Source of the DNA: Halobacteriales archaeon YIM A00013
GTDB lineage: Archaea > Halobacteriota > Halobacteria > Halobacteriales > Haloarculaceae
Length of the DNA: 64,000 nucleotides
Direction of reading: 5' to 3'
Assembly: GCA_025041195.1 (NCBI GenBank)
Contig: JAKCFM010000002.1
Coordinates: forward strand, 681,771 to 745,770
Shown: piece by piece, positions 26,802 to 36,596 of the stretch
Layout: the number at the start of each line of letters is the position of its first letter
Numbering within the stretch: the first letter of the stretch is position 1
Position numbers and translations under genes: made by a program
The notes under the pieces: model-generated
What the model saw: the letters and a program-made list of their open reading frames with translations, nothing else
Told to the model about the DNA's origin: nothing
Database searches by the model: none

Positions 26802-27878
26802 TTATGAGCGCCGCGGTGGCTCGAATGACCACGTCCGGTTTGTCGGAGGCCGAGAGCGGTGTCGAGTGGTGTTGTTCGAGCGAGCAGTGACGAGATCCTG
26901 ACCGTTGGCCCTGAGCTGATTCTCTCGAAGGACTGTGTTATCACTGGCCAACAGGAGAATGCCTTCGATTCGGTTGTTGGTGGCGACGTTGCCTGCCAAC
27001 AGATTGTTCGAGCTGTGAAGCAAGCGTAGCCCAACGTTGTTGTCTGTGGCCCGGTTGGCCACCAGTCGATTGGCGTTCGTTTGATCACCAAGATAGATTC
27101 CGTAGAATCGATTCGAGACGGTGTTGTTTACCAGTGTGGTCCCATCCGACTCCGAACTCCAGATGCCAGCGATCCGATTTTCCCTGGCCGTGGTGTTCAC
27201 AACGGTGGTGTTATCAACACCGATGATAGCGAGCCCGTGTTCGTTTCGAGACAGCTGATTCGACACGAGCCGGTTGTTCGATGCGTTTGCCACGAGTTCA
27301 ATCCCAAAGAGCGTGTTCTCGGTCGCCCGATTGTTGATGAGGCTGTTGTTGGTGCTGTGTTCCTGGAGCGCGATACCGTACACCGTGTTCGAAGACGCAT
27401 CATTGCTCACCAGTCGGGAGTGGTTCGTTCGCAGTACTGTGATCCCGATCCGGTTGTCGGCCGTGCGAGTCGCTGTAACGGATCCGTTGGTTACCCGAAG
27501 ATACCGAATGCCGTCGTCCCAATCGGTGACGGTTAGGTTTCTGACTGTGACGTTTTCGAGCGGCGTATTGAATCCTCCGACGAGCACGCCGGCCGTTCCG
27601 AACGTTCCCTGTCCACCGATTCGGTGGTCGCCTCCTTCGAGTATGACATCATCGGCCGTAATACGGAGGCAGGTTTGATCGGCCACATCGGTGACGTTCG
27701 AGCGAAGGGTGTAGCGCCCCGGTGTCTCGATCGTCGTACACCCATCCAGGGGGGTTCCAGCGACAGCACGTTCAGGCGGATCCTCGTCAGTAACGCAGAC
27801 GAAGCCGATGGCGATAGCGATACTTAGCACGACGGCAACACCGATGGCGATCGGCAGGCGACTGTCCCGTCCGGCCAT
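26802..27878 (-). CDS. NosD-like right-handed beta-helix protein, membrane-anchored
   Basis: 358 residues. A single hydrophobic segment (PIAIGVAVVLSIAIAIGFVC) at about 8-30 anchors or exports it. Residues about 85-330 form a series of about 22-residue coils of the type N-x-x-x-x-N-x-x-x-x-x-x-x-G-I-x-L (GIALQEHSTNNSLINNRATE, GIELVANASNNRLVSNQLSR), the parallel beta-helix pattern of NosD/polysaccharide-cleavage families. The start is the ATG at 27878; an open frame continues to 28277 but overlaps the divergent SDR gene. Function could be carbohydrate binding or processing; no catalytic residue can be named. The many N-x-S/T sites suit glycosylation. Confidence 0.8.
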   Translation of the reverse strand: MAGRDSRLPIAIGVAVVLSIAIAIGFVCVTDEDPPERAVAGTPLDGCTTIETPGRYTLRSNVTDVADQTCLRITADDVILEGGDHRIGGQGTFGTAGVLVGGFNTPLENVTVRNLTVTDWDDGIRYLRVTNGSVTATRTADNRIGITVLRTNHSRLVSNDASSNTVYGIALQEHSTNNSLINNRATENTLFGIELVANASNNRLVSNQLSRNEHGLAIIGVDNTTVVNTTARENRIAGIWSSESDGTTLVNNTVSNRFYGIYLGDQTNANRLVANRATDNNVGLRLLHSSNNLLAGNVATNNRIEGILLLASDNTVLRENQLRANGQDLVTARSNNTTRHRSRPPTNRTWSFEPPRRS

Positions 27879-27978
27879 TGGTGTTGCGGATGTGGGCCAC
27901 GGTGGTAGGAGCTCTCGTTCTTGCAGTGATCGATTGAGCCTTCTATAGCGTTTTGAGTCTACTCGGCGACCATTCGGT

Positions 27979-28731
27979 ATGGACTCGTTCGATGGGAGCG
28001 TGGCGGTCGTGACCGGTGGCGGATCGGGAATTGGGCGCACGACGGCGACGGCATTTGCTGAGGAGGGTGCCCGTGTGGTTGTCGCCGACATCGATGTCGC
28101 TGGCGGCAACGAGACGGTCGACTCGATCACCGATAGCGGTGGATCGGCCCTGTTCGTCGAAACCGATGTGACCAGTCCAGACGACGCACAGACGATGGTT
28201 GAACGCGCCGTCGAGGAGTTTGGACGGCTTGATTTTGCGTTCAACAACGCCGGCATCGGCGGCCAATCGGAACCCATCTTGGAGTACGACCCCGAGGACT
28301 GGGTCAGTGTGATTCAGGTCAATCTAATCGGCGTGTTCAACTGTTTACAGGCCGAACTCACGCAGTTCTCTCAACAATCAGATGGGGGTGTCATCGTGAA
28401 CAATGCGTCTATTCTCGGCAAGGTGGGATTTGCGACGTCGTCTGGCTACGTTGCAGCCAAACACGGCGTCATGGGGCTGACCAAAACTGCCGCCCTCGAA
28501 ATTGGTGACGGACCAGTCCGCGTGAACGCCGTCTGTCCCGGATTTATCGATACGCCGCTACTCAGCGATATGGATGCAGAAACCCTGGCGTTTTTAGAAG
28601 ACCAACACGCGGTTGGTCGGCTCGGCCAGCCCGAGGAAGTGGCAGCGGCGGTGCTTTGGCTCTGCTCTGAAGACGCGTCGTTCGTCACCGGAACGGGGCT
28701 CGAAGTCGAAGGAGGCTATCTCGCTCAGTAG
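27979..28731 (+). CDS. SDR-family oxidoreductase
   Basis: 250 residues of the classical short-chain dehydrogenase/reductase family. The cofactor motif is TGGGSGIGRTTA, ADIDV follows strand beta2 (Asp suggests NAD(H) preference), and NNAG is at about 90. The catalytic Ser is in NNASILG and the Tyr-Lys in YVAAKHGV. The end EVEGGYLAQ is typical. It reduces or oxidises an alcohol/ketone of unknown identity. Divergent from the beta-helix gene with a 100-base spacer. Confidence 0.92.
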   Translation: MDSFDGSVAVVTGGGSGIGRTTATAFAEEGARVVVADIDVAGGNETVDSITDSGGSALFVETDVTSPDDAQTMVERAVEEFGRLDFAFNNAGIGGQSEPILEYDPEDWVSVIQVNLIGVFNCLQAELTQFSQQSDGGVIVNNASILGKVGFATSSGYVAAKHGVMGLTKTAALEIGDGPVRVNAVCPGFIDTPLLSDMDAETLAFLEDQHAVGRLGQPEEVAAAVLWLCSEDASFVTGTGLEVEGGYLAQ

Positions 28732-28768
28732 TTTGGCCGACGCATCGATTGTCGGTCCGTGCCAGCAA

Positions 28769-29125
28769 TCACTCTGGTGGCTCTCGTAGCACGCCATACC
28801 AAAAGCGATAGATTGCCTTGGCAAAAAGCGATCCAACCCCGAACTGGTTTGCCGTGGCGAGCTGGTCGTTAGACTGTCGAATGAGCAGGCGTTGCAGTCC
28901 TTGCTGGGTGAGCCCCAGTCCGTAACCCCGCCACCTGTTAGTCCGAACGTTCCAAATGTCGTAGTCGGAGAGCCAGCTCACGATGAGCGTCTGCCCAGCA
29001 CCGATTGCAAATGCGCGGGTGCGAACGAGTGGTTCGTCACGGTTCGAATGGAGTCGTAGTACAAACCTCAATAGCACCACTGAAAGGCACCATTCCAGCA
29101 CTGCTTTCTGTCGTCTGGAGACCAT
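28769..29125 (-). CDS. Small hypothetical protein, Arg-rich, possibly membrane-associated
   Basis: 118 residues starting at an ATG. The composition is basic for a haloarchaeal protein (many Arg), with Trp/Tyr-rich stretches (WLSDYDIWNVRTNRWRGYGL, AKAIYRFWYGVL) and a weakly hydrophobic N-terminal helix (LEWCLSVVLLRFVL). I do not recognise it. It fills the space between the SDR and M48 genes, and the competing + strand frames there are worse. It may also be non-coding. Confidence 0.4.
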   Translation of the reverse strand: MVSRRQKAVLEWCLSVVLLRFVLRLHSNRDEPLVRTRAFAIGAGQTLIVSWLSDYDIWNVRTNRWRGYGLGLTQQGLQRLLIRQSNDQLATANQFGVGSLFAKAIYRFWYGVLREPPE

Positions 29126-29302
29126 ACTGCAGGTATGTGATCACTATTCAATCAATCTTTGGCGAATGTCCCGATTACGTATTCACGAGGACGGGTCGGG
29201 GCCCCGTTGCACCCAATCGCGTGTACAAACCGTTTTGCGCCCCGGTCACGTATTCGGTGTGTGTCTCGTTCGAACCGTCTGCCACGGTGGGTCGCGATTC
29301 CC

Positions 29303-30217
29303 ATGGGGCTGTGGCTGTTGCTGTTCGCTGTCGGCAGTGCCGTCCTCGTCATTCGTACAATCGGTGCGATTGTGATGAACACCACACTGGGGACCGTTCT
29401 CGTGGCAACGGTGGTGCTGTCGCTCGTTGTGGGGGTGTTGAGCCATCAGTCGAGCGGTGAACGGTTGCTGTCACGACTTCCCGTTTCGGAGCTCTCTCGC
29501 TCAAGAGCCCCGTCGTTACACACCAGCCTCGATCGGTTGCACGAACGAATGGCCGTTGATCGACCAACGCTGTATCTCTCGCGTACGAACTCTCCAACGG
29601 CGTTTGTGCTTGGCACTGATGCGCTTGTGATTGACAAGTCGTTGCTTCGGTTGCTCTCACCGGCAGAGATCGAAGGGGTGTTTGCCCACGAACTGGCACA
29701 CCTCGAACGGAATGATGGGCTCCTGCGAACGCTTATCGAGAGCGTTCTCCGCGTGCTGGTGGGCCTTCTACTCATGCTCATCATTCCACTGCTGGTCGTG
29801 CTCACCATGTTTGGATGGGGGCTGTCGCTGCTCTGTGACCGACCAGTGAGTGGCCCCCACACCGTCGGCCACCGGATCCGCCGGCTATTCGTTCGGTGCA
29901 CGCTCGTTCTGTTTATCGCTCCGACGCTGATGCTCCGAGCGTACGCCCGGCATCAGGAATACGCCGCTGATACACGCGCCGTTGAAGTGCTGGACGATCC
30001 GCTCGCGCTCGCCCTGGCGCTCGAATCGATCCAGCACGCAAACGAACCACCAGAGAGCATCGTTGCGGTGTTGTTCCCGAAACGTGATCGAAAACCAAAC
30101 CGACTCCAACGCGCACTTGCAACCCATCCGCCGACTGATGAACGAATCAAACGTGTGCGTGCGCTCGCCAACAATGCTGACGATGCAACCGCAGTTTCGT
30201 ACATCGACATCGAGTGA
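29303..30217 (+). CDS. M48 family membrane metalloprotease (HtpX-like)
   Basis: About 304 residues. The zinc motif is HELAHLERND (HExxH), and the third ligand is the Glu of HQEYAADTRAVEV. Two N-terminal hydrophobic segments and a pair after the active site (VLVGLLLMLIIPLLVVLTMF and a later one) place it in the membrane, as in HtpX, which degrades misfolded membrane proteins. The start is uncertain: the frame runs up to a TTG at 29159; a GTG at 29261 (SRSNRLPRWVAIP) would add a basic N-terminus before the first helix; the ATG at 29303 begins at the helix. Confidence 0.85.
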   Translation: MGLWLLLFAVGSAVLVIRTIGAIVMNTTLGTVLVATVVLSLVVGVLSHQSSGERLLSRLPVSELSRSRAPSLHTSLDRLHERMAVDRPTLYLSRTNSPTAFVLGTDALVIDKSLLRLLSPAEIEGVFAHELAHLERNDGLLRTLIESVLRVLVGLLLMLIIPLLVVLTMFGWGLSLLCDRPVSGPHTVGHRIRRLFVRCTLVLFIAPTLMLRAYARHQEYAADTRAVEVLDDPLALALALESIQHANEPPESIVAVLFPKRDRKPNRLQRALATHPPTDERIKRVRALANNADDATAVSYIDIE

Positions 30218-30339
30218 TTCTGTCCAACTGACGCGCTGAGTGACGCAGTATCAGTCCATTTTATGTATTATTACTGTAAAATACTCTAGAATATGATTAA
30301 CTATTGCTACACTGTTGGTGTGGCTGGTGAGCATCCAAC

Positions 30340-33132
30340 ATGGCTGAGCACGGCAGTGATGGACCGGCAACAGAAACCAGTTCGATCCCGATTGACCGAC
30401 GGACGTTCGTCCGGTTGTCAGCGGCGACGGCTGGGGCGATTGCTGTCCCGACTGCACTGGCGCACCCATCGTCGGCCGCCCTGGACGGTTCCTCAGAGCT
30501 GTATGATTTCGTCATCGAACAGGTAGACGATACGTACGCCATCCCGACGCTCGTTACGCTCACGGAGCCGGCGTTCGAAGTGATCGAACCGTATGCAACC
30601 GATCGGTTTCGAACGACGACGACACCCCACCCAGCTGCGTGGCTGCGAGTGACAGCCGGCACTGCTCGTTCGCTCAGGGAGCAGTCGGTTGTCGACCAGT
30701 TGCAGTACTCGCCGGGATCAAATCCGTTCTGGCGGCTGGGAGCGTATCCGGATGGGATCTTTCCGTCGCCCGAGCAAGCCGTCGATTTCATCGATTATGA
30801 GCAGATGATCGACGGAATCGAGCACCTCACTGACCGCCACGGTGATCGTATCAGAATGCGGTCGGCGGGTGAGAGTCCTGGCCACCGGAATCTGTTCACG
30901 GACAGCTCAGATCCCAAGCAGCTTCGGGTGATCGAACTCACTGAGAACGTAACAGACCCGGAGGCGTTCGCAGCCAAAGAAAAGGCACTGTTCGTGCTCT
31001 CGATTCACGGGGATGAGCGCTCGGGTGCAGAGGCGGGCTTTCGGTTCATCGAGCAACTGCTTGAGGGCGAAGAACCCGCCATTGCATCACGGCTTGATGA
31101 GATTGCACTGGTGTTTGTCGTTGCGAATCCGGACGGCTGGGTCGCCCGAAACCAGCAGTATGCTGTGGATCTAGACGGCGACGGGACGGCCGAACACAAC
31201 TCGTTCAAACGACAGACGGCGACCGGCGTCGATCCGAATCGACAGTATCCGACTGCCGGGTGGATCGATCCCGTCCATTTCCCGGCCGAGCCAGCTGGTG
31301 AGAATCTCATCGACGACCGACCGGGTGTCGATGGAGACTGTCACGATCGCTATCAGTCGGTTGTCCCTGACGCACTGGATATTGTTGAGTTTTTCCGCTC
31401 GTACGAACGGCTCGAAATCGGAACTGATCTCCATGGAATGTTCACCTCGGAGAACTTCATTGAGGGGTTGCTCGTCAACGACCAGTACGACAACGCGGAT
31501 TTCCACGAGATTTATGAGTGGAATCGCCAGCTCAAACGCCGACTTGAAGCAACACTCGGCGATCGTCTTGCGGAGAACCGCGAGCGCTTCGAGGCGCTGA
31601 ACGAACGACTCGGCGCTTCGACGCTTCCTTCTCGCAGCTATGATTACGGCACTATCTTTGATACCATCCAGTATACGACGACTGGGACGCTCATTAGCTG
31701 GATGAGCCAACCGGAAGCAACCGGTGGCCTCGGCATGACGATGATGGCACACGAGATGGGCTGGGACAATCGGGCGTTGTCACGACGCCCCTATCTGCCG
31801 TGGCTCACAGGGCTCTGGGTGGCGGGTTATCAGGCGGTCATCCGTTCGACAGTGGAACAACTCGATTCTACCGTGACGGCCACGATCGATCACGGTGGTC
31901 GAACGACAGCGGTTGTACCAACTGATGAACTCACCCGTCGGTCGAGTGCGCTTTCGTTCGTCGACACGGACGAACAGACTGAAACCGTCACGCTGACGGG
32001 GACGCGCCAGCCCGACACTCTGGCGGTGTCAGTACCGACGGAGACACTGCAGCTCTCGGTGTCGATTGAGCACACTACCCCCGTGCGATGTACGCTCCGT
32101 GCACCCGACGGTGGCGTGTACGCCACCTACAATGCGCTTTCAAACAGACACGCCCCGGAGTGGACGATTGAGAACCCGGACGCAGGCGAGTGGTCTGTGA
32201 CGTACAAAACCGTCGGTCCAACCACACCGGCCGAGCTTGTCTGTCGATCGACGGTGCTGACAGGCGCGGGGAGTGACCCTGTATCAGCACCAGATCCGGT
32301 TGCGGCGCTTGGCTACCAGCAACGACCATACTCGGTGTCGCCGCTGGCGTACTTCGATTCGTACGCGGCGGCACTGTCAACCGACACGGTCCCAGCAGCA
32401 GGTGAGTCCGCACGCGGACCGACGAACGATCCCCTTGTCGATCGCTCCATTGAGGCGATCGCAAACGGGGCGCTGTTGAAGGGCAACAGCCACAGACGAA
32501 CGGTCGATTCCGTGGTGATTTCCCATGATGATGGCCGATCCGTCGATGGCTATTGCGCACAGCTCGACGCATTCGTCGACGCGGGTGGCACGCTCGTCCT
32601 CACCGATAGAGGTGTGTCGTTGCTTGGCGATCTGGAAACGTCGCTTGGGGCGCCGTTTTCAGACGCTGCTATTACTGATATCACGATCTACATCCCGTTT
32701 TTATCAGAACGGAACGACGACCATCCGTTGCTTGCGGGCACTCGACCGATTCAGCGCGAACTCTGGAAGGTCGCACCCACAGGGTATGCGCTCAGCGTCC
32801 CCGGCAGTGCACCCCTGACCGTGCTCGATCCGGATCAGTTCGAAGCAGCCGGCGGAACGGTTGCTGGCTACACCCACGACGATCCGTTCGGTATCGAGGG
32901 CTCACCCACCCGATATGTGTCCGCTGGTTCGCTCACGGACGACGAAACGGGCACAATTCACTGCATTGGAAGCCTGCTTCCACCGGCGGAGCAGTCGAAT
33001 TTGCACCCGTTTGGCCTCCTTGCGCACACGACGACGTTCCTTGGCCACACCATGCTGACGAACGCCCTTGGCTATCGCCAGCGCCGATTTGTCGATGGCG
33101 AGCTCGTCGCGACGTTTGGCTCGCTCTCATGA
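30340..33132 (+). CDS. Tat-exported M14-family zinc carboxypeptidase, large multidomain
   Basis: 930 residues. The Tat signal is DRRTFVRLSAATAGAIAVP. The M14 domain lies at about 155-520: His and Glu ligands in SIHGDERSGAEAG, the substrate-binding VVANPDGWVARN and DPNRQYPTAGW, the third ligand His in GTDLHGMF, and the candidate catalytic Glu in a later segment (AHEMGW). Residues about 525-660 look like beta-sandwich domains (TVTATIDHGGRTTAVV, EHTTPVRCTLRAPDGGVYAT), and about 700-900 resemble a glutamine amidotransferase-like or surface module (DAFVDAGGTLVLTDRG). It should cleave peptides outside the membrane. The promoter region just upstream is AT-rich. Confidence 0.85.
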   Translation: MAEHGSDGPATETSSIPIDRRTFVRLSAATAGAIAVPTALAHPSSAALDGSSELYDFVIEQVDDTYAIPTLVTLTEPAFEVIEPYATDRFRTTTTPHPAAWLRVTAGTARSLREQSVVDQLQYSPGSNPFWRLGAYPDGIFPSPEQAVDFIDYEQMIDGIEHLTDRHGDRIRMRSAGESPGHRNLFTDSSDPKQLRVIELTENVTDPEAFAAKEKALFVLSIHGDERSGAEAGFRFIEQLLEGEEPAIASRLDEIALVFVVANPDGWVARNQQYAVDLDGDGTAEHNSFKRQTATGVDPNRQYPTAGWIDPVHFPAEPAGENLIDDRPGVDGDCHDRYQSVVPDALDIVEFFRSYERLEIGTDLHGMFTSENFIEGLLVNDQYDNADFHEIYEWNRQLKRRLEATLGDRLAENRERFEALNERLGASTLPSRSYDYGTIFDTIQYTTTGTLISWMSQPEATGGLGMTMMAHEMGWDNRALSRRPYLPWLTGLWVAGYQAVIRSTVEQLDSTVTATIDHGGRTTAVVPTDELTRRSSALSFVDTDEQTETVTLTGTRQPDTLAVSVPTETLQLSVSIEHTTPVRCTLRAPDGGVYATYNALSNRHAPEWTIENPDAGEWSVTYKTVGPTTPAELVCRSTVLTGAGSDPVSAPDPVAALGYQQRPYSVSPLAYFDSYAAALSTDTVPAAGESARGPTNDPLVDRSIEAIANGALLKGNSHRRTVDSVVISHDDGRSVDGYCAQLDAFVDAGGTLVLTDRGVSLLGDLETSLGAPFSDAAITDITIYIPFLSERNDDHPLLAGTRPIQRELWKVAPTGYALSVPGSAPLTVLDPDQFEAAGGTVAGYTHDDPFGIEGSPTRYVSAGSLTDDETGTIHCIGSLLPPAEQSNLHPFGLLAHTTTFLGHTMLTNALGYRQRRFVDGELVATFGSLS

Positions 33133-33177
33133 GTGCCATCTCACTGGGACCGGGTGTGCCAATGGTCAGGAATGGGA

Positions 33178-33570
33178 CTATCGCTTACTTGTGGATGTGG
33201 TGCCGTCGGTCTCCTCAAACTCGTCGATGAGGCCGCCGACTTCAGTGTACCACTCATCAAGCATTGCTCGCATCTCTCGGGCAATTGTGCTGCAATCGCG
33301 GGCCCGATAGACGTGGTAATAGCCGCCGTGATCGTAGTTTATTTGCTCTTTTTCGAGCAGATTAGCCGCACAGAGCCGCTGGACCGACCGGTAGGCCGTC
33401 GAGCGTTCTCGTTCGATTGTGGCTGCTATCTCATCGATCGTCTGTGGGTCATCCGACGCTGTCAGCAGGTCGAAAATATCGTCGTCAATTCCATCGAGAT
33501 CGTGAAAACACTCCAACAAACAGTCGCAGTCCACCTCCTGGCGCAGCATTTCGCTCACCGATTCGGCCAT
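33178..33570 (-). CDS. Winged-helix transcriptional regulator (TrmB-like), Cys-rich N-terminus
   Basis: 130 residues. A winged HTH covers about 30-90 (DEIAATIERERSTAYRSVQR, LLEKEQINYDHGGYYHVYRA), and a C-terminal helix probably dimerises. Near the start is CDCLLECF, three cysteines at 15, 17 and 21, a possible metal- or redox-sensing site. It is divergent from the FetA-like ABC gene 137 bases away and may regulate it; that is inference. Convergent with the M14 peptidase gene. Confidence 0.82.
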   Translation of the reverse strand: MAESVSEMLRQEVDCDCLLECFHDLDGIDDDIFDLLTASDDPQTIDEIAATIERERSTAYRSVQRLCAANLLEKEQINYDHGGYYHVYRARDCSTIAREMRAMLDEWYTEVGGLIDEFEETDGTTSTSKR

Positions 33571-33707
33571 CGTTGCTCCTCGGTAAACGCCACACTTTCA
33601 AAAGCATTTGTATAGCATGCACAAAAACTCAGCTCCACGGCGGTCAGTTGTAGCCACGCCGTTGGGTCAGCGGCTTCAAATGGTCGCCGGTCGTACGCCC
33701 GCCAGGA

Positions 33708-34378
33708 ATGGAACCGAAACTGGAGACAGAGGCGCTGTCGTACAGTGTCGGGGACGAAGCGATTATTGCGGATATTTCATTCGCCGTCCCCGAGCAGTCG
33801 GTGGTTGCGATCATCGGCCCGTCTGGTGCGGGAAAATCTTCCCTGTTGCGACTCCTCAATCGACTCGATGAGCCAACGGGTGGGACGGTGTATCTCGATG
33901 GAGTCGATTACCGAGCAATCGATCCACAGCGGCTTCGCCGCCGGGTTGGATACGTTCCACAGGAGGCCCCTCTCCGTGCCGGTACCGTCACCGAAAACGT
34001 CACGACTGGACCACGACTGCGGGGCGAAACGGTCGACAGGGATCGGGCCTCCACACTGCTTTCGGAATGGATCTGGCCGGCTATGGCGATCGCACCGTCT
34101 CGTCGCTGTCCGGTGGGGAACGCCAGCGTGTTGCGATTGCTCGGTCGGTGTTCAACCGTCCGGAAGTGCTGTTGCTTGATGAACCAACTGCGAGTCTCGA
34201 TGACACTGCCGAACGACAGGTCGAAACGCTGCTTTCGGATTTACTCGCCGAGTTTACGCTCACCTGTTGTCTCGTCACGCATGATCACAGCCAGGCCAGT
34301 CGTTTAGCAGACCGGGTGGCCCGCCTCGAAGACGGTCGGTTACGAGAGTTCGATACCCCAGCTGCGGTGATCGAATGA
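33708..34378 (+). pseudogene. fetA: FetA-like ABC transporter ATP-binding protein, frameshifted
   Basis: The ATPase is split between two frames. The first, from ATG 33708 to about 34065, has GPSGAGKSS (Walker A) and the Q-loop GYVPQEAPLRAG. The second, from 34067 to 34378, has the signature LSGGERQRVAIA, Walker B VLLLDEPTASLDD and the switch His LVTHDH. The junction reads tcggaatgg: restoring one base (for example gaaatgg) would join TLLSE to MDLAGYGDR in one frame. So one base is missing in the AA run, by mutation or sequencing error. The gene overlaps fetB by four bases (ATGA). As read, no full ATPase is made. Confidence 0.85.
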
Positions 34379-35060
34379 CGCTTTCAGAACAGCTTCAGGC
34401 GCCGATTGTCTGGCGCGGCCTCGGTCAGGTTGCGGTCGCCACAATGCTCGCGATCGTGGTCCTCGTGGTTTCATACGCCCGAAATCTCGATCTCGAACGC
34501 GAACTCGGCATGGCGTTCGTGCGCGGATTCGTCCAGGTTATCGCCATGGGTGCGTTCATTGGCATCCTCTTTACCGTCCCGGTGGCGTGGACGGCAATCG
34601 TGTTGCTGGTGATGATTGGGATTGCGGCGTGGATCTCGAAAGATCGCGGCGAAGCCGTGCCCAGCGTGTTGCGCGTTTCGTTCGTCAGCATTCTCTTTGG
34701 CGCGGGACTAGTCATCGTCCTCATGGTGTGGGCAGGGGCGATCGCACCGACCGTTCGGAATCTCATTCCGGTGGGTGGCATGATCATCGCCAATGCGATG
34801 AAAACGAACTCGCTGGCGCTCGATCGACTCAAAGGAGAGATCCAATCAAATCGCGCCCAAATCGAGTCGGTGCTCGCACTCGGTGTTCGCCCCGAAACCG
34901 TCATCACCGAGTATGTAACGAACAGCGTTCGTGCGTCGCTCATCCCGACGGTTGATTCGCTCAAGAGCCTGGGTCTCGTCTACATCCCGGGGATGATGTC
35001 TGGCATGATCCTTGCGGGTGAGAATCCACTGTATGCAGCCGAGTATCAGTTCGTCATTAT
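34375..35060 (+). pseudogene. fetB: FetB-like ABC permease, N-terminal part, cut by an IS
   Basis: Encodes the first ~228 residues of an UPF0014/FetB-type permease (iron or metal export in bacteria) with several hydrophobic helices (VAVATMLAIVVLVVSYA, AWTAIVLLVMIGIAAWI) and the family motifs GMIIANAM, ALGVRPETVITEYVTNSVRA and IPGMMSGMILAG. After EYQFVIM it runs into the TnpB element and ends with 30 foreign residues at 35151. The missing C-terminus is found beyond the element at 36749-36869, so the gene was whole before insertion. Confidence 0.9.
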
Positions 35061-35099
35061 GGAAATTTCAAGGCTAAAACCCCGTCCTTCAGGGCAGTC

Positions 35100-35206
35100 A
35101 CAAGACGCAAAGCGTCTTGTGGGCCAACCGGAACTCTTTGAGTTCCGGTGACGGTTAACGAGAGCTTCTCTCTCGTTCGCCAGCCAGAATCGCCTTGCGA
35201 TTCTGG
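35100..35206 (+). repeat. Four tandem hairpins at the left end of the TnpB element
   Basis: Perfect stems: acaagacgc-aaa-gcgtcttgt (35100-35120); ten pairs accggaactc/gagttccggt (35127-35149); aacgagag/ctctcgtt (35157-35177); ten pairs ccagaatcgc/gcgattctgg (35184-35206). The stem sequences differ but the size, short loop and a following gtgacgg (after the second and fourth) recur. Such subterminal hairpins are recognised in the superfamily. Confidence 0.8.
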
Positions 35207-35327
35207 TGACGGGGATACAGCCGACAACTCCTACACAACCCGCCGTCGATGGCACAATCGGATATTCCATGTCTCAGTCGTTACTTTTAATATGTTAATT
35301 CTCATAAGTGCTTATGAACACAGCCCG

Positions 35328-36596
35328 ATGCTGGAAACAACTCGCACCTACCGAGCGAAGATCGTCAACCACTCTCAAGTGAGTGACGACCTCGATGACT
35401 GCGGGCACTCAGCATCCAAACTGTGGAACGTCGCTCGCTACCACATCCAACAAGAATGGGATGATACCGGCGAGATTCCGTCCGATGCCGACCTCAAGCG
35501 CGAATTAAAAGACCACGAACGCTACAGTGACCTCCATTCTCAGTCAAGTCAGCGCGTTCTCGAAGAACTCGCTGAGGCGTTCAACGGCTGGTTCAAAAAG
35601 CGCAAGAACGGCGACACAGACGCGAATCCGCCCGGCTACCGCAAGCGAGGCGACAACCACCCGCGTTCCACCGTGACGTGGAAGCAAAACGGTATCAAAC
35701 ACGATTCCAAGCATAACAAACTCCGTCTGAGCAAGGGATTCAATCTGAAGACCCACCGCTCGGACTTCATCCTCGCAGTGTACGAAACACGACCGGACGT
35801 GACCGTGGGGAACATCCAGCAGGTTCGAGCCGTGTGGAACGGCGACCACTGGGAACTTCACCTTGTCTGCAAGGTCGAAGTCCCCGTAGAAGACGCTCCC
35901 GGTGACAACACAGCGGGTATCGACCTCGGTATCAAGAACTACCTCGTCATTGCTTACGACGATGCGGACGCCGAGTTGTATCCGGGGAACGTGTTGAAAC
36001 AGGACAAGCATTACTTCACTCGCGACGAGTACGATACTGAGGGTAAGAATGGACCGTCCCGTCGTGCGCTTCGTGCCCGACAGAAACTCTCGCGTCGGAA
36101 AGACCACTTCCTCCACGCCCTCGCCAAGCACATCGTTGAGCAGTGCATCGACCACGAGGTCGGTCGTATCGCCATCGGTGACTTGGGCAAGATACGAGAG
36201 GACGAGAACGGCGAATCTCGTAACTGGGGTAAACGCGGGAACAAGAAACTCCACGGCTGGGAGTTCGACCGCTTCACGACGCTCTTGGAGTACAAGGCGG
36301 AGGAACACGGCATACTCGTTGACCGCACGAGTGAGCGAGACACGTCAAAGACGTGTTCATGTTGTGGTCGAAAGCGAGACGCAAATCGTGTGGAGCGTGG
36401 TCTGTACGTCTGTGAGTCGTGCGGTGTGACGATGAACGCAGACGTGAACGGTGCTGTGAATATTCGCAGAAAGATAACTCAGAGTCCCCCAACTGGGGAT
36501 ATGAGTAACGGTCGTTTGGCACGGCCAGTTGCCTACCTGTTCAACCAAACCTCGGGGCGTTTCGCACCGAGCAAACAGGTGGGTTGCGAACCCTAA
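35328..36596 (+). CDS. tnpB: RNA-guided endonuclease TnpB-family protein
   Basis: 422 residues. The RuvC-I Asp is D199 (AGIDLGIKN), and the C-terminal zinc finger uses C343/C346 and C362/C365, followed by D372 in ADVNGAVNI (RuvC-III). The RuvC-II position, usually I-x-x-E-D-L, here reads IAIGDL (G284), with acidic residues moved to REDENGE (291-296). This Gly form is familiar to me from haloarchaeal TnpBs and may be a rearranged active site or a loss of activity. TnpB uses a guide RNA from the right end of its element to cut DNA. The ATG at 35328 is chosen; an open frame extends to 35148 through the left-end hairpins. Confidence 0.9.
   Translation: MLETTRTYRAKIVNHSQVSDDLDDCGHSASKLWNVARYHIQQEWDDTGEIPSDADLKRELKDHERYSDLHSQSSQRVLEELAEAFNGWFKKRKNGDTDANPPGYRKRGDNHPRSTVTWKQNGIKHDSKHNKLRLSKGFNLKTHRSDFILAVYETRPDVTVGNIQQVRAVWNGDHWELHLVCKVEVPVEDAPGDNTAGIDLGIKNYLVIAYDDADAELYPGNVLKQDKHYFTRDEYDTEGKNGPSRRALRARQKLSRRKDHFLHALAKHIVEQCIDHEVGRIAIGDLGKIREDENGESRNWGKRGNKKLHGWEFDRFTTLLEYKAEEHGILVDRTSERDTSKTCSCCGRKRDANRVERGLYVCESCGVTMNADVNGAVNIRRKITQSPPTGDMSNGRLARPVAYLFNQTSGRFAPSKQVGCEP

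Noticed and set aside
27879..28277. N-terminal extension of the beta-helix protein
   Set aside because: The extension overlaps the well-supported SDR gene on the other strand and is low in family likeness; the ATG at 27878 precedes the export segment.
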